A stretch of DNA of 64,000 nucleotides from VAZQ01 sp036557705 (GTDB taxonomy: Bacteria; Pseudomonadota; Alphaproteobacteria; Rhizobiales; Xanthobacteraceae). The stretch spans positions 1 through 64,000 of the forward strand of contig DATBHB010000159.1 in assembly GCA_036557705.1 (NCBI GenBank), given 5' to 3'. This document shows, in pieces, positions 25,681 through 33,783 of the stretch. Below the pieces are notes generated by a model. That model saw only the letters and a program-made list of their open reading frames with translations. It had not been told where the DNA came from and ran no database searches. The translations under genes were made by a program, and so were the position numbers. Every line of letters starts with the position of its first letter. Within the stretch, counting starts at the first letter, position 1.

Positions 25681-26403
25681 CTAGCTTTCCGTCACCATCA
25701 TAGAGGCGATCCTCGCAAGCGCCTCAGGCGCGACAATCACGATGCCGCCACGCTCCAGCCTGATCCAGTTACGCTTCTGCCAGATGCGCAGTTGCTTGTT
25801 CGTGCTTTCTCGCGACATGCCGATCATCTCGCCGACATCGCGCTGAGTAAGCGCGATCCTGCGGGCCTGGGAAGACTTGGCCCGCTCTGCAAGCTGCAGC
25901 AGGGCCTTGGCCAGCCGGCTGGGCAGATCGAGGAACATCACGTTTTCGACTTGCTCGGTCGTGTGCCGCAGCCGCCCGCACAACACCTCGATGAGCTTGA
26001 GCGCGAAATCGGGCCGCTCGTACACGAGCGAGATGAAATGCCGGCGCTCGATGGTCATGAGCGAGCAATCGGTGATCGCTGTCGCATCGGCGGTGCGCGG
26101 CAGTCCGTCGAGAACAGCGATTTCTCCGAAAATGGCGCCGTCCGTGATCAGATTGAACACCGCGTCCCTGCCGCCGGGCGACGGAGCGCTGATCTTCACC
26201 GTCCCCGAGCACACCGCAAAAAGGCTGGTCCCGGGGTCGCCGCGGGCAAAGACGGTGGTGCCGCGCTTGACCGTCTGCAGGATGGCGTAGGAGCTCAGCC
26301 GGTCAAGCAATTCCGGTCCGAGCGCGCCGAAAATCGGATGATTCTGCAGAATCGCGCGTCTCTCGAAATCCCGGCGGTCAGGCTTTTTTACGGACGGCAT
26401 CAT
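25681..26403 (-). CDS. Crp/Fnr-family transcription factor, likely cNMP-binding
   Basis: This 240-residue regulator has a cyclic-nucleotide-binding beta-barrel (about 20-140) and a Crp-type winged helix (about 165-230; HTH in TQRDVGEMIGMSRESTNKQLRIW). The phosphate-binding cassette is recognisable: Gly93-Glu94 (IFGEIAVLDG) and Arg103-Thr104 (PRTADA) match the residues that bind cAMP in CRP. No N-terminal Cys cluster for an Fnr iron-sulfur centre is present. It therefore probably senses a cyclic nucleotide and could read the product of the cyclase locus 4-5 kb to the left. It is isolated between two copies of a 118-bp direct repeat, and a relic of a related gene lies at 20139-20378. Confidence 0.87.
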   Translation of the reverse strand: MMPSVKKPDRRDFERRAILQNHPIFGALGPELLDRLSSYAILQTVKRGTTVFARGDPGTSLFAVCSGTVKISAPSPGGRDAVFNLITDGAIFGEIAVLDGLPRTADATAITDCSLMTIERRHFISLVYERPDFALKLIEVLCGRLRHTTEQVENVMFLDLPSRLAKALLQLAERAKSSQARRIALTQRDVGEMIGMSRESTNKQLRIWQKRNWIRLERGGIVIVAPEALARIASMMVTES

Positions 26404-26485
26404 TCAATCGCTCGATCGCTGCGTTCGGCGATAGACCATTAGTTCGACACTGTCCCGAGCGGGTTCCAATCTCTGCATGGGGTCA

Positions 26486-26604
26486 GGGCGTCAGATTTTA
26501 TTCCTTATACGGCAGATCGAGGCGCGAGCCAACAACGCTCGGCGGCTTCGCCGCCGGTGCGGGCGGGCGAAGGCGCTAAAAAATCAGGCACCTGTGTGAA
26601 GCGC
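26486..26604. repeat. Direct repeat flanking the Crp/Fnr gene, copy 2
   Basis: This is the second copy of the 118/119-bp repeat described at 25529-25646, with one length difference and scattered substitutions. The rest of 26404-26769 shows no gene; it is the leader of the next response regulator gene. Confidence 0.75.
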
Positions 26605-26769
26605 CTCACATAGCGTCGCGGCCGGGCGCGCTAGCTTCGGTATGCAAGAGAAGGTCCTGATCGGGAGGCATTGGAGGCGGTCATGCACGCTCTCACTCCA
26701 GCCAATGATTCCAAGCGTAACGGCGCTCCGCAGGCGGCGCAGCATGTCGTATTCAGAGGGGCGGATGCA

Positions 26770-27513
26770 ATGAAGACTCTGGTAATCGGTCATCACTTCC
26801 TGATCCGGGACGCGCTTCGGGGCATCCTCAAGGAACTGGAAAATGATGCCGCGATCCTGGAGGCTTCGGATGGTCAAGAGGCGGTGCGGGTCCTGTCCGA
26901 GCACACGGATATCAGCCTCGTTATCCTTGACCTGGATTTGCCTGATGGCAGCGGCCTCTCAGTGCTCGCCGCGCTGCGCGAACAGCACCCGGCGATACCG
27001 GTCGTCATCATATCCGGCGCGCAGGATTATAATGCCATCGTCGGGGCGCTGAACCTCGGTGCGCGAGGCTTCATCTTGAAGTCGGACAAGCACCAGATAA
27101 TGCTCAGCGCACTTGAGCTGGTGTTCGCCGGCGGAATCTATATTCCGCGCGAAATCCTCGCCCTTGAAAGCTCCTCGGTTGGCAGGCCGGCCTCGCCGCG
27201 CGGTATCGGCAATGGGCGGCTGTCCAAGCTCGCGGAGCTGCGCCTCACCGGCCGCCAGCTCGATGTCCTGAGAGCCATGATGAAAGGCAAATGTAACAAG
27301 GCGATATGCCGCGACCTCAATCTCGCCGAGTCGACCGTGAAGAATCACATCGGCGCCATTCTCAAAAAGCTGGGAGTACGGAGCCGAGTCGAGGCAGTGC
27401 TGGCGGTAGGGGCCTTGGGCTGGGACGAGCCGAGCGCCGATGAGTCCTCCCGGCAGAACGCCGGATCGGCAAAGATCGTATCCTTACCAAACCGCCTGCT
27501 CGGGCGAGCGTGA
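26770..27513 (+). CDS. NarL-type regulator with atypical receiver domain
   Basis: This 247-residue protein is collinear with the NarL-type regulator at 14581: receiver domain (1-120), then LuxR-type HTH (about 160-222; LTGRQLDVLRAMMKGKCNKAICRDL). The phosphoacceptor Asp54 (VILDLDLPD) and the conserved Lys (FILKSDK) remain, but the metal-binding acidic pair is Gly7-His8 (LVIGHHF) where the paralogue has Asp-Asp. Receivers without this pair usually bind Mg2+ poorly and are phosphorylated weakly or not at all. It may be controlled by level, dimerisation or ligand instead. The ATG is chosen by alignment with the paralogue; an in-frame start at 26671 is possible. Confidence 0.85.
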   Translation: MKTLVIGHHFLIRDALRGILKELENDAAILEASDGQEAVRVLSEHTDISLVILDLDLPDGSGLSVLAALREQHPAIPVVIISGAQDYNAIVGALNLGARGFILKSDKHQIMLSALELVFAGGIYIPREILALESSSVGRPASPRGIGNGRLSKLAELRLTGRQLDVLRAMMKGKCNKAICRDLNLAESTVKNHIGAILKKLGVRSRVEAVLAVGALGWDEPSADESSRQNAGSAKIVSLPNRLLGRA

Positions 27514-27548
27514 AGCGGGAGCGCCGATGCGCGCGCGTCTTCCCGCTC

Positions 27549-28259
27549 CTACTCCGCCGCCGCAAGCCCTTTGCCCGTATTGCGCGAGAGACAATCGATC
27601 AGCATGTCGGTCGACATCACGTCGCCGAAGGTGAGATAGAAACCCGCGAGCGAGGCGTTGTGGTCTTCGTCGGTCATGGCGGCATTGCCGTCCGACACCA
27701 TCACGGTCTTGAAATTGAGCATCATGGCGTCGCGCGCGGTCGATTCGCAGCACACGCCGGTGACCGTCCCGGTAACCAGGATCGTATGGATCCCGCGCCC
27801 GCGCAGCAGGTCCGCAAGCTTCGAAGAGCCCTGGATGAAAGCGGAAAAGCGGTTCTTCTGGACGATGAAATCCTCCGACCGGACGTCGAGGCCGGCCCAG
27901 AGTTCGTGACCCTTGCTACCGGGCGCAAGCGCCTCGGCGCGTTTTCGGTTCTGCTCGGGGCGGCTGATTGCGTAGAAGGTCGACCAGCTGGTTTGGGTTT
28001 CCTCGGTGTAGGTCGTCTTGATGAAGACCACAGTCCCCCCGGTCTCGCGCACCGCCTGCGCCAGCCGATTAATATTTGGAACGATCTCCTGCGCCATGGG
28101 GCAGAGCGTGTGAGCAACGCCCGGCAGCATGAAGGCGTTCTGCATGTCGACGACGACAAGCGCGGTCCTGCGCGGGTCGAGGTCTTCGAACACGTGCTCG
28201 CGGCCGCGCCGCGCAATCACGCGGTCGACGACCGATTTCGGCATGGAGAATTTGTGCAT
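27549..28259 (-). CDS. Isochorismatase-family cysteine hydrolase
   Basis: This 236-residue hydrolase has the isochorismatase-like fold with a complete catalytic triad: Asp38 (VVVDMQNAF), Lys135 (IVQKNRFSAF) and Cys170 (TGVCCESTARDA). The family hydrolyses isochorismate, nicotinamide, N-carbamoylsarcosine, ureidoacrylate and similar amides; the FYAISRPEQ region does not point clearly to one of these. The ATG at 28259 follows AGAGGCCTCAAG; a longer frame to 28391 would add an unlikely low-complexity N-terminus. It is convergent with the response regulator and stands alone. Confidence 0.85.
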   Translation of the reverse strand: MHKFSMPKSVVDRVIARRGREHVFEDLDPRRTALVVVDMQNAFMLPGVAHTLCPMAQEIVPNINRLAQAVRETGGTVVFIKTTYTEETQTSWSTFYAISRPEQNRKRAEALAPGSKGHELWAGLDVRSEDFIVQKNRFSAFIQGSSKLADLLRGRGIHTILVTGTVTGVCCESTARDAMMLNFKTVMVSDGNAAMTDEDHNASLAGFYLTFGDVMSTDMLIDCLSRNTGKGLAAAE

Positions 28260-28693
28260 CTTGAGGCCTCTGCCAATGGCGCTGGTTGAGAACCCGTGTA
28301 TGGAGCCGTTGCCAATCTCCCCGGCAAAGATCTTGGCGGGTCCATCACGCTCCCGTGCTCCAATGATCCCGCTAAGCCCGTTCGCGGTCAATCACAACTG
28401 CGCAGGTCGTGACCGGCGCGACCCCCGCCGCGACCCGGGTCTTGCGTGCGGCATTCTGTCATCCGGGCGTGATCTAACAAGGATGATCGTCCTAAGGGTC
28501 GTTCCTGATCGCGATTTTGTCGATGATTCAATGGATTGGAGGCCTTGCTCCAGCCGCCGACCGTGACCGTGAGTTCGTCCCGCAAGGAAGCCTTTACCCC
28601 GATTGCCGCGACTTTAGCGACTCCTGAAACCAGGGCGCAGTATCTCCACGGCACTTTCTCCGGCGTCATCCATCACCGAAGAGTGCCTCCACC
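28260..28693. other. Intergenic stretch upstream of the pilin gene
   Basis: The 434 bp between the divergently oriented hydrolase and pilin genes contain no recognisable gene, repeat or RNA. It presumably holds both promoters. Confidence 0.45.
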
Positions 28694-28855
28694 ATGACGC
28701 TTCTTGCCAAGTTTCTGAGAGATCGATCGGCAGCAACCGCTATTGAATACGGTCTCATCGCGGCGGGGATTTCCGTGGCCATCGTTGTCGTTGTCCAGAC
28801 GGTGGGCACGAACTTGAATGCGACCTTCACGACCGTGGCAAACGCGCTCAAGTGA
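28694..28855 (+). CDS. Flp/Fap-type pilin
   Basis: This 53-residue prepilin has a short basic leader (MTLLAKFLRDRSAAT) followed by the hallmark AIEYGLIAAGISVAIVVVVQ, a hydrophobic alpha-helix with the Flp Glu-Tyr pair. It is the structural subunit of tight-adherence (Tad) type IVb pili, cleaved by a TadV-like prepilin peptidase and exported by the TadA/B/C machine. None of the cpa/tad assembly genes is in the window, so this is an orphan extra pilin gene, a frequent arrangement in Hyphomicrobiales. Confidence 0.88.
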   Translation: MTLLAKFLRDRSAATAIEYGLIAAGISVAIVVVVQTVGTNLNATFTTVANALK

Positions 28856-28915
28856 GCTTCTGCAGCACTGTCCGATGACAATCGAGAGCCGGCCATGCGG
28901 ATGGCCGGGCTCACC

Positions 28916-29824
28916 TCATTGTCGCAGCGTCAGCACCCGGCCCGGGTTGTCGCGCAGCATCGTCTCGATCGTCGCCGGCGGAATGCCGCGCGCCTCCAGC
29001 ATCGGCACGAAATCGCGGAACACAGTGCAGTAGCCGCGCCCGCCGAAGCGCGACAGCAAGGTTCTGCGCGCGATGTCGGATGACAGGACGATCTGCCGGT
29101 CGAGCCCGTTGTCGCAGGCGTCGCGCACGAGGTCGGCAAGCTCATCATTGCCCGGCCCCTTCGGGAAGCTGACCTTGTCGATGCCCATGAGTGCTCCCGA
29201 GCGCCCGACTTCCACAAGCTCCGCGACGTTCTTCGCGGCGCCCATGTGGCTGATTACGGCATGCGACATGTCCATGCCGGCGCGCTCCAGAACGCGGACG
29301 TGCCAAGCCGCCTGATCGGGGGTCGATGTGTGGGTGATGACCGCAGCACCGGTTGCCTTCGCTGCCGCTGCCGCTGCGCGGAACAGCCGCTCGGCGGCCG
29401 CGTTGGGCTCGCGCGCAGTGCCGACCTTGATTACGCCGCAGCGGATGCCGGTATCGCCAACTCCGGTCTCGATCTCGGCGATCATCGTAGCGGCAATCTC
29501 CTCGATAGCAGCGTTCTCCGCTGTTTCCGGGAACGGGTCCCAATAAAAGCCGGTTGCGCAAACGACGAGAACGTCCGCCTCGACGCTGATTGTTTGCAGG
29601 GCTGCCGGATCGCGCCCCCAGAACGGCGCGCTCAGATCGGTGATGGCGGCGAGCCCGTAGTCCTTGGCCTTGCGCAGATCCTCGACGACTGCGGGTATTT
29701 CATTCTCGCCGATCTTTACCGCGGCTCCCTTCTGGGCCGACAAATCGATCTGGAGATGCTCGTGGGCGAGAATGCGCCCCGCCACGACCTCTACGTCTCC
29801 GGTTACGGTTCTGATCAACGCCAC
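28916..29824 (-). CDS. Phosphotriesterase-family metal hydrolase
   Basis: This 302-residue TIM-barrel hydrolase has PTE/Php family landmarks: AHEHL (metal His pair) at about 20-23, GVIKVGT with the bridging Lys at about 138, ITHTS and ISHMG (metal His residues), and LSSDIAR with the final Asp. Members include phosphotriesterases, lactonases and uncharacterised Php proteins, so the physiological substrate is unknown. The mid-part WDPFPETAENAAIEEIA resembles the Php group rather than the organophosphate hydrolases. It is followed on the same strand, after about 50 bp, by the HigA antitoxin gene; the two are not obviously related. Confidence 0.82.
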   Translation of the reverse strand: MALIRTVTGDVEVVAGRILAHEHLQIDLSAQKGAAVKIGENEIPAVVEDLRKAKDYGLAAITDLSAPFWGRDPAALQTISVEADVLVVCATGFYWDPFPETAENAAIEEIAATMIAEIETGVGDTGIRCGVIKVGTAREPNAAAERLFRAAAAAAKATGAAVITHTSTPDQAAWHVRVLERAGMDMSHAVISHMGAAKNVAELVEVGRSGALMGIDKVSFPKGPGNDELADLVRDACDNGLDRQIVLSSDIARRTLLSRFGGRGYCTVFRDFVPMLEARGIPPATIETMLRDNPGRVLTLRQ

Positions 29825-29877
29825 ACCGGTTGTTATGGTGTGTTCGGCTGGGCGTCACAAGGCAATGGTTTCATCAG

Positions 29878-30177
29878 TCAGGCAGCTTCCCGTTTGTACG
29901 GCTTGATCTTGGCAATCTCTTTCGCAATCCGACGTTTGGCTTCCATCGTATCGTAGGCGTTTTGCAGCCGCAGGAAATAGCCTTCCGACAATCCGAAAAA
30001 CCGGCACAGACGCAGGTCGGTATCGCCAGTGATATTGCGTGTCCCATTGACGATCGCGTGGATACGATTCCCGGGGACACCAATTGCGTGCGCGAGTTGG
30101 TTTTGGCTCATCCCGATCTCTTTCAGAAATTCCTCCTTGAGAATTTCGCCGGGATGCGGGTTACGAATCTGAGTCAT
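29878..30177 (-). CDS. higA: HigA-type antitoxin
   Basis: This 99-residue antitoxin has an XRE/HigA helix-turn-helix: HPGEILKEEFLKEIGMSQNQLAHAIGV, then NRIHAIVNGTRNITGDTDLRLCRFFGLSEGYFLRLQ. It neutralises the HigB toxin and normally represses the operon. It lies 23 bp downstream of higB on the same strand, the toxin-first order typical of hig loci. The basic C-terminus (AKEIAKIKPYKREAA) follows the domain. Confidence 0.92.
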   Translation of the reverse strand: MTQIRNPHPGEILKEEFLKEIGMSQNQLAHAIGVPGNRIHAIVNGTRNITGDTDLRLCRFFGLSEGYFLRLQNAYDTMEAKRRIAKEIAKIKPYKREAA

Positions 30178-30200
30178 GGTTCAGGTCCTTGCTTGAAGGC

Positions 30201-30482
30201 TCAATGATAGTCGACGATCTCGACATCCCAAGCATCGTGATCGACCCACCGGAAGCAGATACGCCATTGGCCATTGATACGGATGCTCATCTGCCCGACC
30301 CGATCGCCCTTCAGGACTTCCAATTGGTTTCCGGGCGGATTACGGAGATCCTGCACCGTAACAGCAGCATCCAGTTGACGCAGTTTACGCAACGCTCGAT
30401 TTTGAACCTCGTTTGGCAATTTCCGACTGAACTGGCCCTCCCACACCCGCTTCGTCTCCGCAGACTTGAAAGAGCGGATCAT
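30201..30482 (-). CDS. higB: HigB-type toxin (RelE superfamily)
   Basis: This 93-residue toxin of the RelE/HigB/Killer-protein fold begins MIRSFKSAETKRVWEGQFSRKLP and has LRQLDAAVTVQDLRNPPGNQLEVLKGDRVGQMSIRINGQWRICFRW and the C-terminal VEIVDYH, the family's usual ending. These toxins cleave mRNA on the ribosome. It precedes higA. An inverted repeat 19-41 bp upstream of the start is a candidate operator for the HigA repressor. Confidence 0.92.
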   Translation of the reverse strand: MIRSFKSAETKRVWEGQFSRKLPNEVQNRALRKLRQLDAAVTVQDLRNPPGNQLEVLKGDRVGQMSIRINGQWRICFRWVDHDAWDVEIVDYH

Positions 30483-30500
30483 GTAAGCCCTGCAAGATAT

Positions 30501-30523
30501 CTTGATATGCAGTACGTATCAAG
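30501..30523. promoter_or_regulatory. Candidate HigA operator
   Basis: A perfect 7-bp inverted repeat (CTTGATA at 30501-30507, TATCAAG at 30517-30523, 9-bp spacer) lies 19-41 bp upstream of the higB start. Its position and symmetry fit binding of an autoregulatory HigA dimer. Confidence 0.5.
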
Positions 30524-30554
30524 AGAGCCGGCACTCGTCATCCTGTTCCGCGGC

Positions 30555-32255
30555 CTACTTCGGCCTGAGAAAAGCAAAGTCGCAGCCCTCATCGGCGCCG
30601 AGTATTTCCTCGGCGTATAGCCGGGCATAGCCGCGGGCCGGCTTCTCCGGCAGCGGGGGTGCCGTGCTTGCCCGCCGGTTTAGCTCGGCAGCATCGACGA
30701 TCAGCTCGATCCGCCGCTCCTTCACCGAAAGTCGGATGCGGTCGCCGTTGCGAACCAAACCAAGCGTGCCGCCTGAAGCCGCATCGGGCGTGATGTGCAG
30801 CACGATGGTGCCATAGGCGGTGCCGCTCATGCGCGCGTCCGAGATGCGGATCATGTCCTTGACGCCGCGCTGGGCGAGCTTTTTCGGAATCGGAAGATAG
30901 CCCGCCTCCGGCATCGCATCGGCCGAGTGCGGTCCGGCGTTCTGCAACACGAGAATGTCCTGTGGCTCGACATCGAGGGCCGGGTCGTCGATGCGCGCCG
31001 CGAGATCGGCGAGCGAAGAGAACACCACCGACCTCCCCTCGTGCTCGAACAGTCGCGGTTCCGCCGCCGAGCGCTTGAGGATTGCTCCCCCCGGCGCGAG
31101 ATTGCCGAACAGCGCGACGAGCCCGCCCTGCGCCTCGAAGGGCGCTTCGCGTGCCGCGACGATCGAACGGTCCACATAGCTTTCGGCATCACTCGCCAGG
31201 CGCTCGCCGAGCGTCTCGCCGGTAACCGTCGCGCAATCGAGATGAAGCAGCGGCTTGAGTTCGCGCAACAGCGCGCCCATGCCGCCAGCGGCGAAGAAAT
31301 CTTCCATGTAGCCGTTGCCGACCGGCTTGAGGTTGACCAGCACCGGAGTCGTGTCGGAGAGCGCGTTGAGTTGGCGTAACGACACGGCAACCCCGGCACG
31401 TCCCGCGATGGCCGTGAGGTGGATCACCGCGTTGGTGGAGCCGCCCAGCGCAAGGAGCACGCGTAACGCATTCTCGACCGATTTTTCGTTGACGATCCGC
31501 TCCGGCGTGCGTTCGCAACTGGCAAGCCGCACGGCCGCCGTTCCGGTCGCTTCGGCCGCGCGCAGGCGACCGGCATGAACCGCCGGAATTGCGGCCGTGC
31601 CGGGGAGCGTCATGCCGAGTGTTTCGGCAATGCATGCCATGGTCGAGGCGGTGCCCATCACGGCGCAGGTGCCGGCAGTGACGGCGAGCTTCTCTTCAAC
31701 CTCCGAGATTGCCGCCTCGTCGATTTCGCCTGCCCGGTATCGCGCCCAGAAGCGCCGGCAGTCGGTACAGGCGCCGAGCCGCTCGCCATGATGGCGCCCG
31801 GTCATCATCGGGCCGGCGACGAGCATGATCGCCGGCCGGCCCGCCGATATCGCGCCCATCAGCTGCGCCGGCACTGTCTTGTCGCAGCCGCCCATGAGGA
31901 CGACTGCGTCCATCGGCTGGGCGCGGATCATCTCCTCGGTATCGATCGACATCAGATTGCGAAATTTCAGGCTCGTCGGGCTTAGAAATACCTCGCCGAG
32001 CGAAATGGTCGGGAATTCCACGGGGAGCGCCCCCGCGGCCAGCACGCCGCGTTTGACCGCCGCGAGCAGCTCGGGAAAATGGCGGTGGCAATTGTTGAAA
32101 CCCGAAGCCGTGTAGGCGATGCCCACTACGGGCTTCCCGAGCATCTCGCCCGAATAGCCCATCGAGCGGGCGAAGGACCGGCGGAGGTAAAGAGAGAAAT
32201 CGCGGTCTCCGTAATGGGTGAGACCGTGGGCGAAGCCCTTCTCGCTTGCCGGCAT
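30555..32255 (-). CDS. IlvD/Edd-family dehydratase (sugar-acid type likely)
   Basis: This 566-residue iron-sulfur dehydratase carries the family's cluster and active-site Cys motifs: Cys56 (GFNNCH), Cys124 (MGGCDKT) and Cys197 (AGTCAVMGTASTMAC). C-terminal landmarks are ISDARMSGTAYGTIVLHI and the PDAASGGTLGLV segment. IlvD makes branched-chain 2-keto acids; relatives act on arabinonate, xylonate or other sugar acids. The GACTDCRRFWARYRAGEI insertion is typical of the sugar-acid branch, so the sugar-acid role is preferred, not proven. It is divergent from hemA. Confidence 0.85.
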   Translation of the reverse strand: MPASEKGFAHGLTHYGDRDFSLYLRRSFARSMGYSGEMLGKPVVGIAYTASGFNNCHRHFPELLAAVKRGVLAAGALPVEFPTISLGEVFLSPTSLKFRNLMSIDTEEMIRAQPMDAVVLMGGCDKTVPAQLMGAISAGRPAIMLVAGPMMTGRHHGERLGACTDCRRFWARYRAGEIDEAAISEVEEKLAVTAGTCAVMGTASTMACIAETLGMTLPGTAAIPAVHAGRLRAAEATGTAAVRLASCERTPERIVNEKSVENALRVLLALGGSTNAVIHLTAIAGRAGVAVSLRQLNALSDTTPVLVNLKPVGNGYMEDFFAAGGMGALLRELKPLLHLDCATVTGETLGERLASDAESYVDRSIVAAREAPFEAQGGLVALFGNLAPGGAILKRSAAEPRLFEHEGRSVVFSSLADLAARIDDPALDVEPQDILVLQNAGPHSADAMPEAGYLPIPKKLAQRGVKDMIRISDARMSGTAYGTIVLHITPDAASGGTLGLVRNGDRIRLSVKERRIELIVDAAELNRRASTAPPLPEKPARGYARLYAEEILGADEGCDFAFLRPK

Positions 32256-32441
32256 CAGTCCTTTTTCCTCTCCTGGCGCGATTTGATCGGGCTCATACCG
32301 GCGCGGCCGCCCGCGGCGATATTGACGCTCGACAAAGGGGCTGGAACCCTTCTAAAACGATTTTGAGACGCTTCCAAAGTGCCCAATAAGAAGAGTGCCG
32401 GATGCTGCGAACGCGCCGGCCGTTGCGGGGAAAGGCCCTCC

Positions 32442-33671
32442 ATGGACTATGACGTCTTTTTCGCCGACGCGCTGAACAGGCTCCGCGGCGAGCGCCGGTA
32501 TCGGGTGTTTGCCGACCTCGAGCGTCTTGCCGGGCGCTTCCCGCGCGCCATCTGGCACTCGCCGGCAGGCCCCCGCGATGTCGTGGTCTGGTGCTCCAAC
32601 GACTATCTCGGCATGGGCCAGCATCCGAAGGTGATCGGTGCCATGGTCGAGACCGCAACCCGGATGGGGACCGGCGCGGGAGGCACGCGCAATATCGCCG
32701 GGACCAATCACCCGCTCGTCGAACTGGAGCGAGAGCTGGCGGATCTCCATCGCAAGCAGGGCGCGCTCGTATTCACTTCGGGCTACGTCTCCAATGAGAC
32801 CGGCATCTCGACCATCGTCAGGCTCATTCCAAATTGTCTCATTATTTCCGATGCCCTTAATCATAACTCGATGATCGAGGGCGTGCGCCAATCGGGCGCT
32901 GAGAAAAAGATCTTCCGCCACAACGACATGGAACATCTCGAAGAGCTGCTCAAAGCGGCCGATCCGCAGCGGCCGAAGCTCATTGTTTTCGAGACGCTCT
33001 ATTCGATGGACGGCGATGTGGCGCCGATCCACCGCATTTGCGACCTCGCCGCGCGCTATGGCGCGATGACCTATGCGGACGAGGTGCACGCAGTCGGAAT
33101 GTATGGGCCGCGCGGCGGCGGCATGGCCGAACAGCAGGGCGCGATGCACCGCGTCGACGTGCTGGAAGGAACCCTTGCCAAGGCCTTCGGATGCCTCGGC
33201 GGTTACATCGCCGGCAACGCTGCGCTCATCGATGCGGTGCGCAGCTACGCTCCAGGCTTTATCTTCACCACCGCGCTGCCGCCGGCGATCTGCGCGGCGG
33301 CCGCCGCCGCCATTCGGCATCTGAAAGCGTCAAGTTACGAACGCGAGCGCCATCAGGACCGGGCCGCGCGCACCAAGGCCGTTCTGCTTGCAGCGGGACT
33401 ACCGGTGATGCCGAACGACACGCATATCGTCCCGGTCTTCGTCGGCGATCCCGAGAAGTGCAAGGAGGCGACCGACCTCCTGCTCAGCGATTACGGCATC
33501 TACATCCAGCCGATCAATTATCCGACTGTGCCGAAAGGCAGCGAGCGGCTGCGGATTACGCCGAGCCCCTACCACGAGGACGCGCTTATCGATCGTCTTG
33601 CCGAGTCGCTGGTTGACGTCTGGGAGCGCCTGCAATTGCCGCTTCGAGAGCGCGCACTCGCCGCCGAGTAA
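32442..33671 (+). CDS. hemA: 5-aminolevulinate synthase
   Basis: This 409-residue PLP enzyme condenses glycine and succinyl-CoA into 5-aminolevulinate, the first step of haem and chlorophyll synthesis by the C4 pathway of alphaproteobacteria. Motifs include WCSNDYLGMGQHP, GTGAGGTRNIAGTNHPLVELE, YADEVHAVGMYG, and LEGTLAKAFGCLGGYIAG with the PLP Lys247. Length is typical. The ATG at 32442 gives the family N-terminus MDYDVFFADAL. It is divergent from the dehydratase gene; a near-match to an FNR/FixK box (TTGAC-N4-GACAA) lies about 107 bp upstream. Confidence 0.97.
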   Translation: MDYDVFFADALNRLRGERRYRVFADLERLAGRFPRAIWHSPAGPRDVVVWCSNDYLGMGQHPKVIGAMVETATRMGTGAGGTRNIAGTNHPLVELERELADLHRKQGALVFTSGYVSNETGISTIVRLIPNCLIISDALNHNSMIEGVRQSGAEKKIFRHNDMEHLEELLKAADPQRPKLIVFETLYSMDGDVAPIHRICDLAARYGAMTYADEVHAVGMYGPRGGGMAEQQGAMHRVDVLEGTLAKAFGCLGGYIAGNAALIDAVRSYAPGFIFTTALPPAICAAAAAAIRHLKASSYERERHQDRAARTKAVLLAAGLPVMPNDTHIVPVFVGDPEKCKEATDLLLSDYGIYIQPINYPTVPKGSERLRITPSPYHEDALIDRLAESLVDVWERLQLPLRERALAAE

Positions 33672-33756
33672 CCACTCGCGCCGCTTTTCTGCCGCCCTCC
33701 ATCGAACAGTCAGCAAACGCCCACTGTTCCATGCTCTTTCAGGGTGAGGCGGATTG

Positions 33757-33779
33757 GCGCCGCGGATACACCGCGGCGC
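33757..33779. terminator. Strong hairpin between convergent genes
   Basis: A perfect 9-bp GC stem (GCGCCGCGG at 33757-33765, CCGCGGCGC at 33771-33779) with a 5-nt loop lies between hemA and the convergent gene whose stop begins at 33784. No T-run follows, but the position suits a shared transcription end. Confidence 0.45.
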
Positions 33780-33783
33780 TCAA

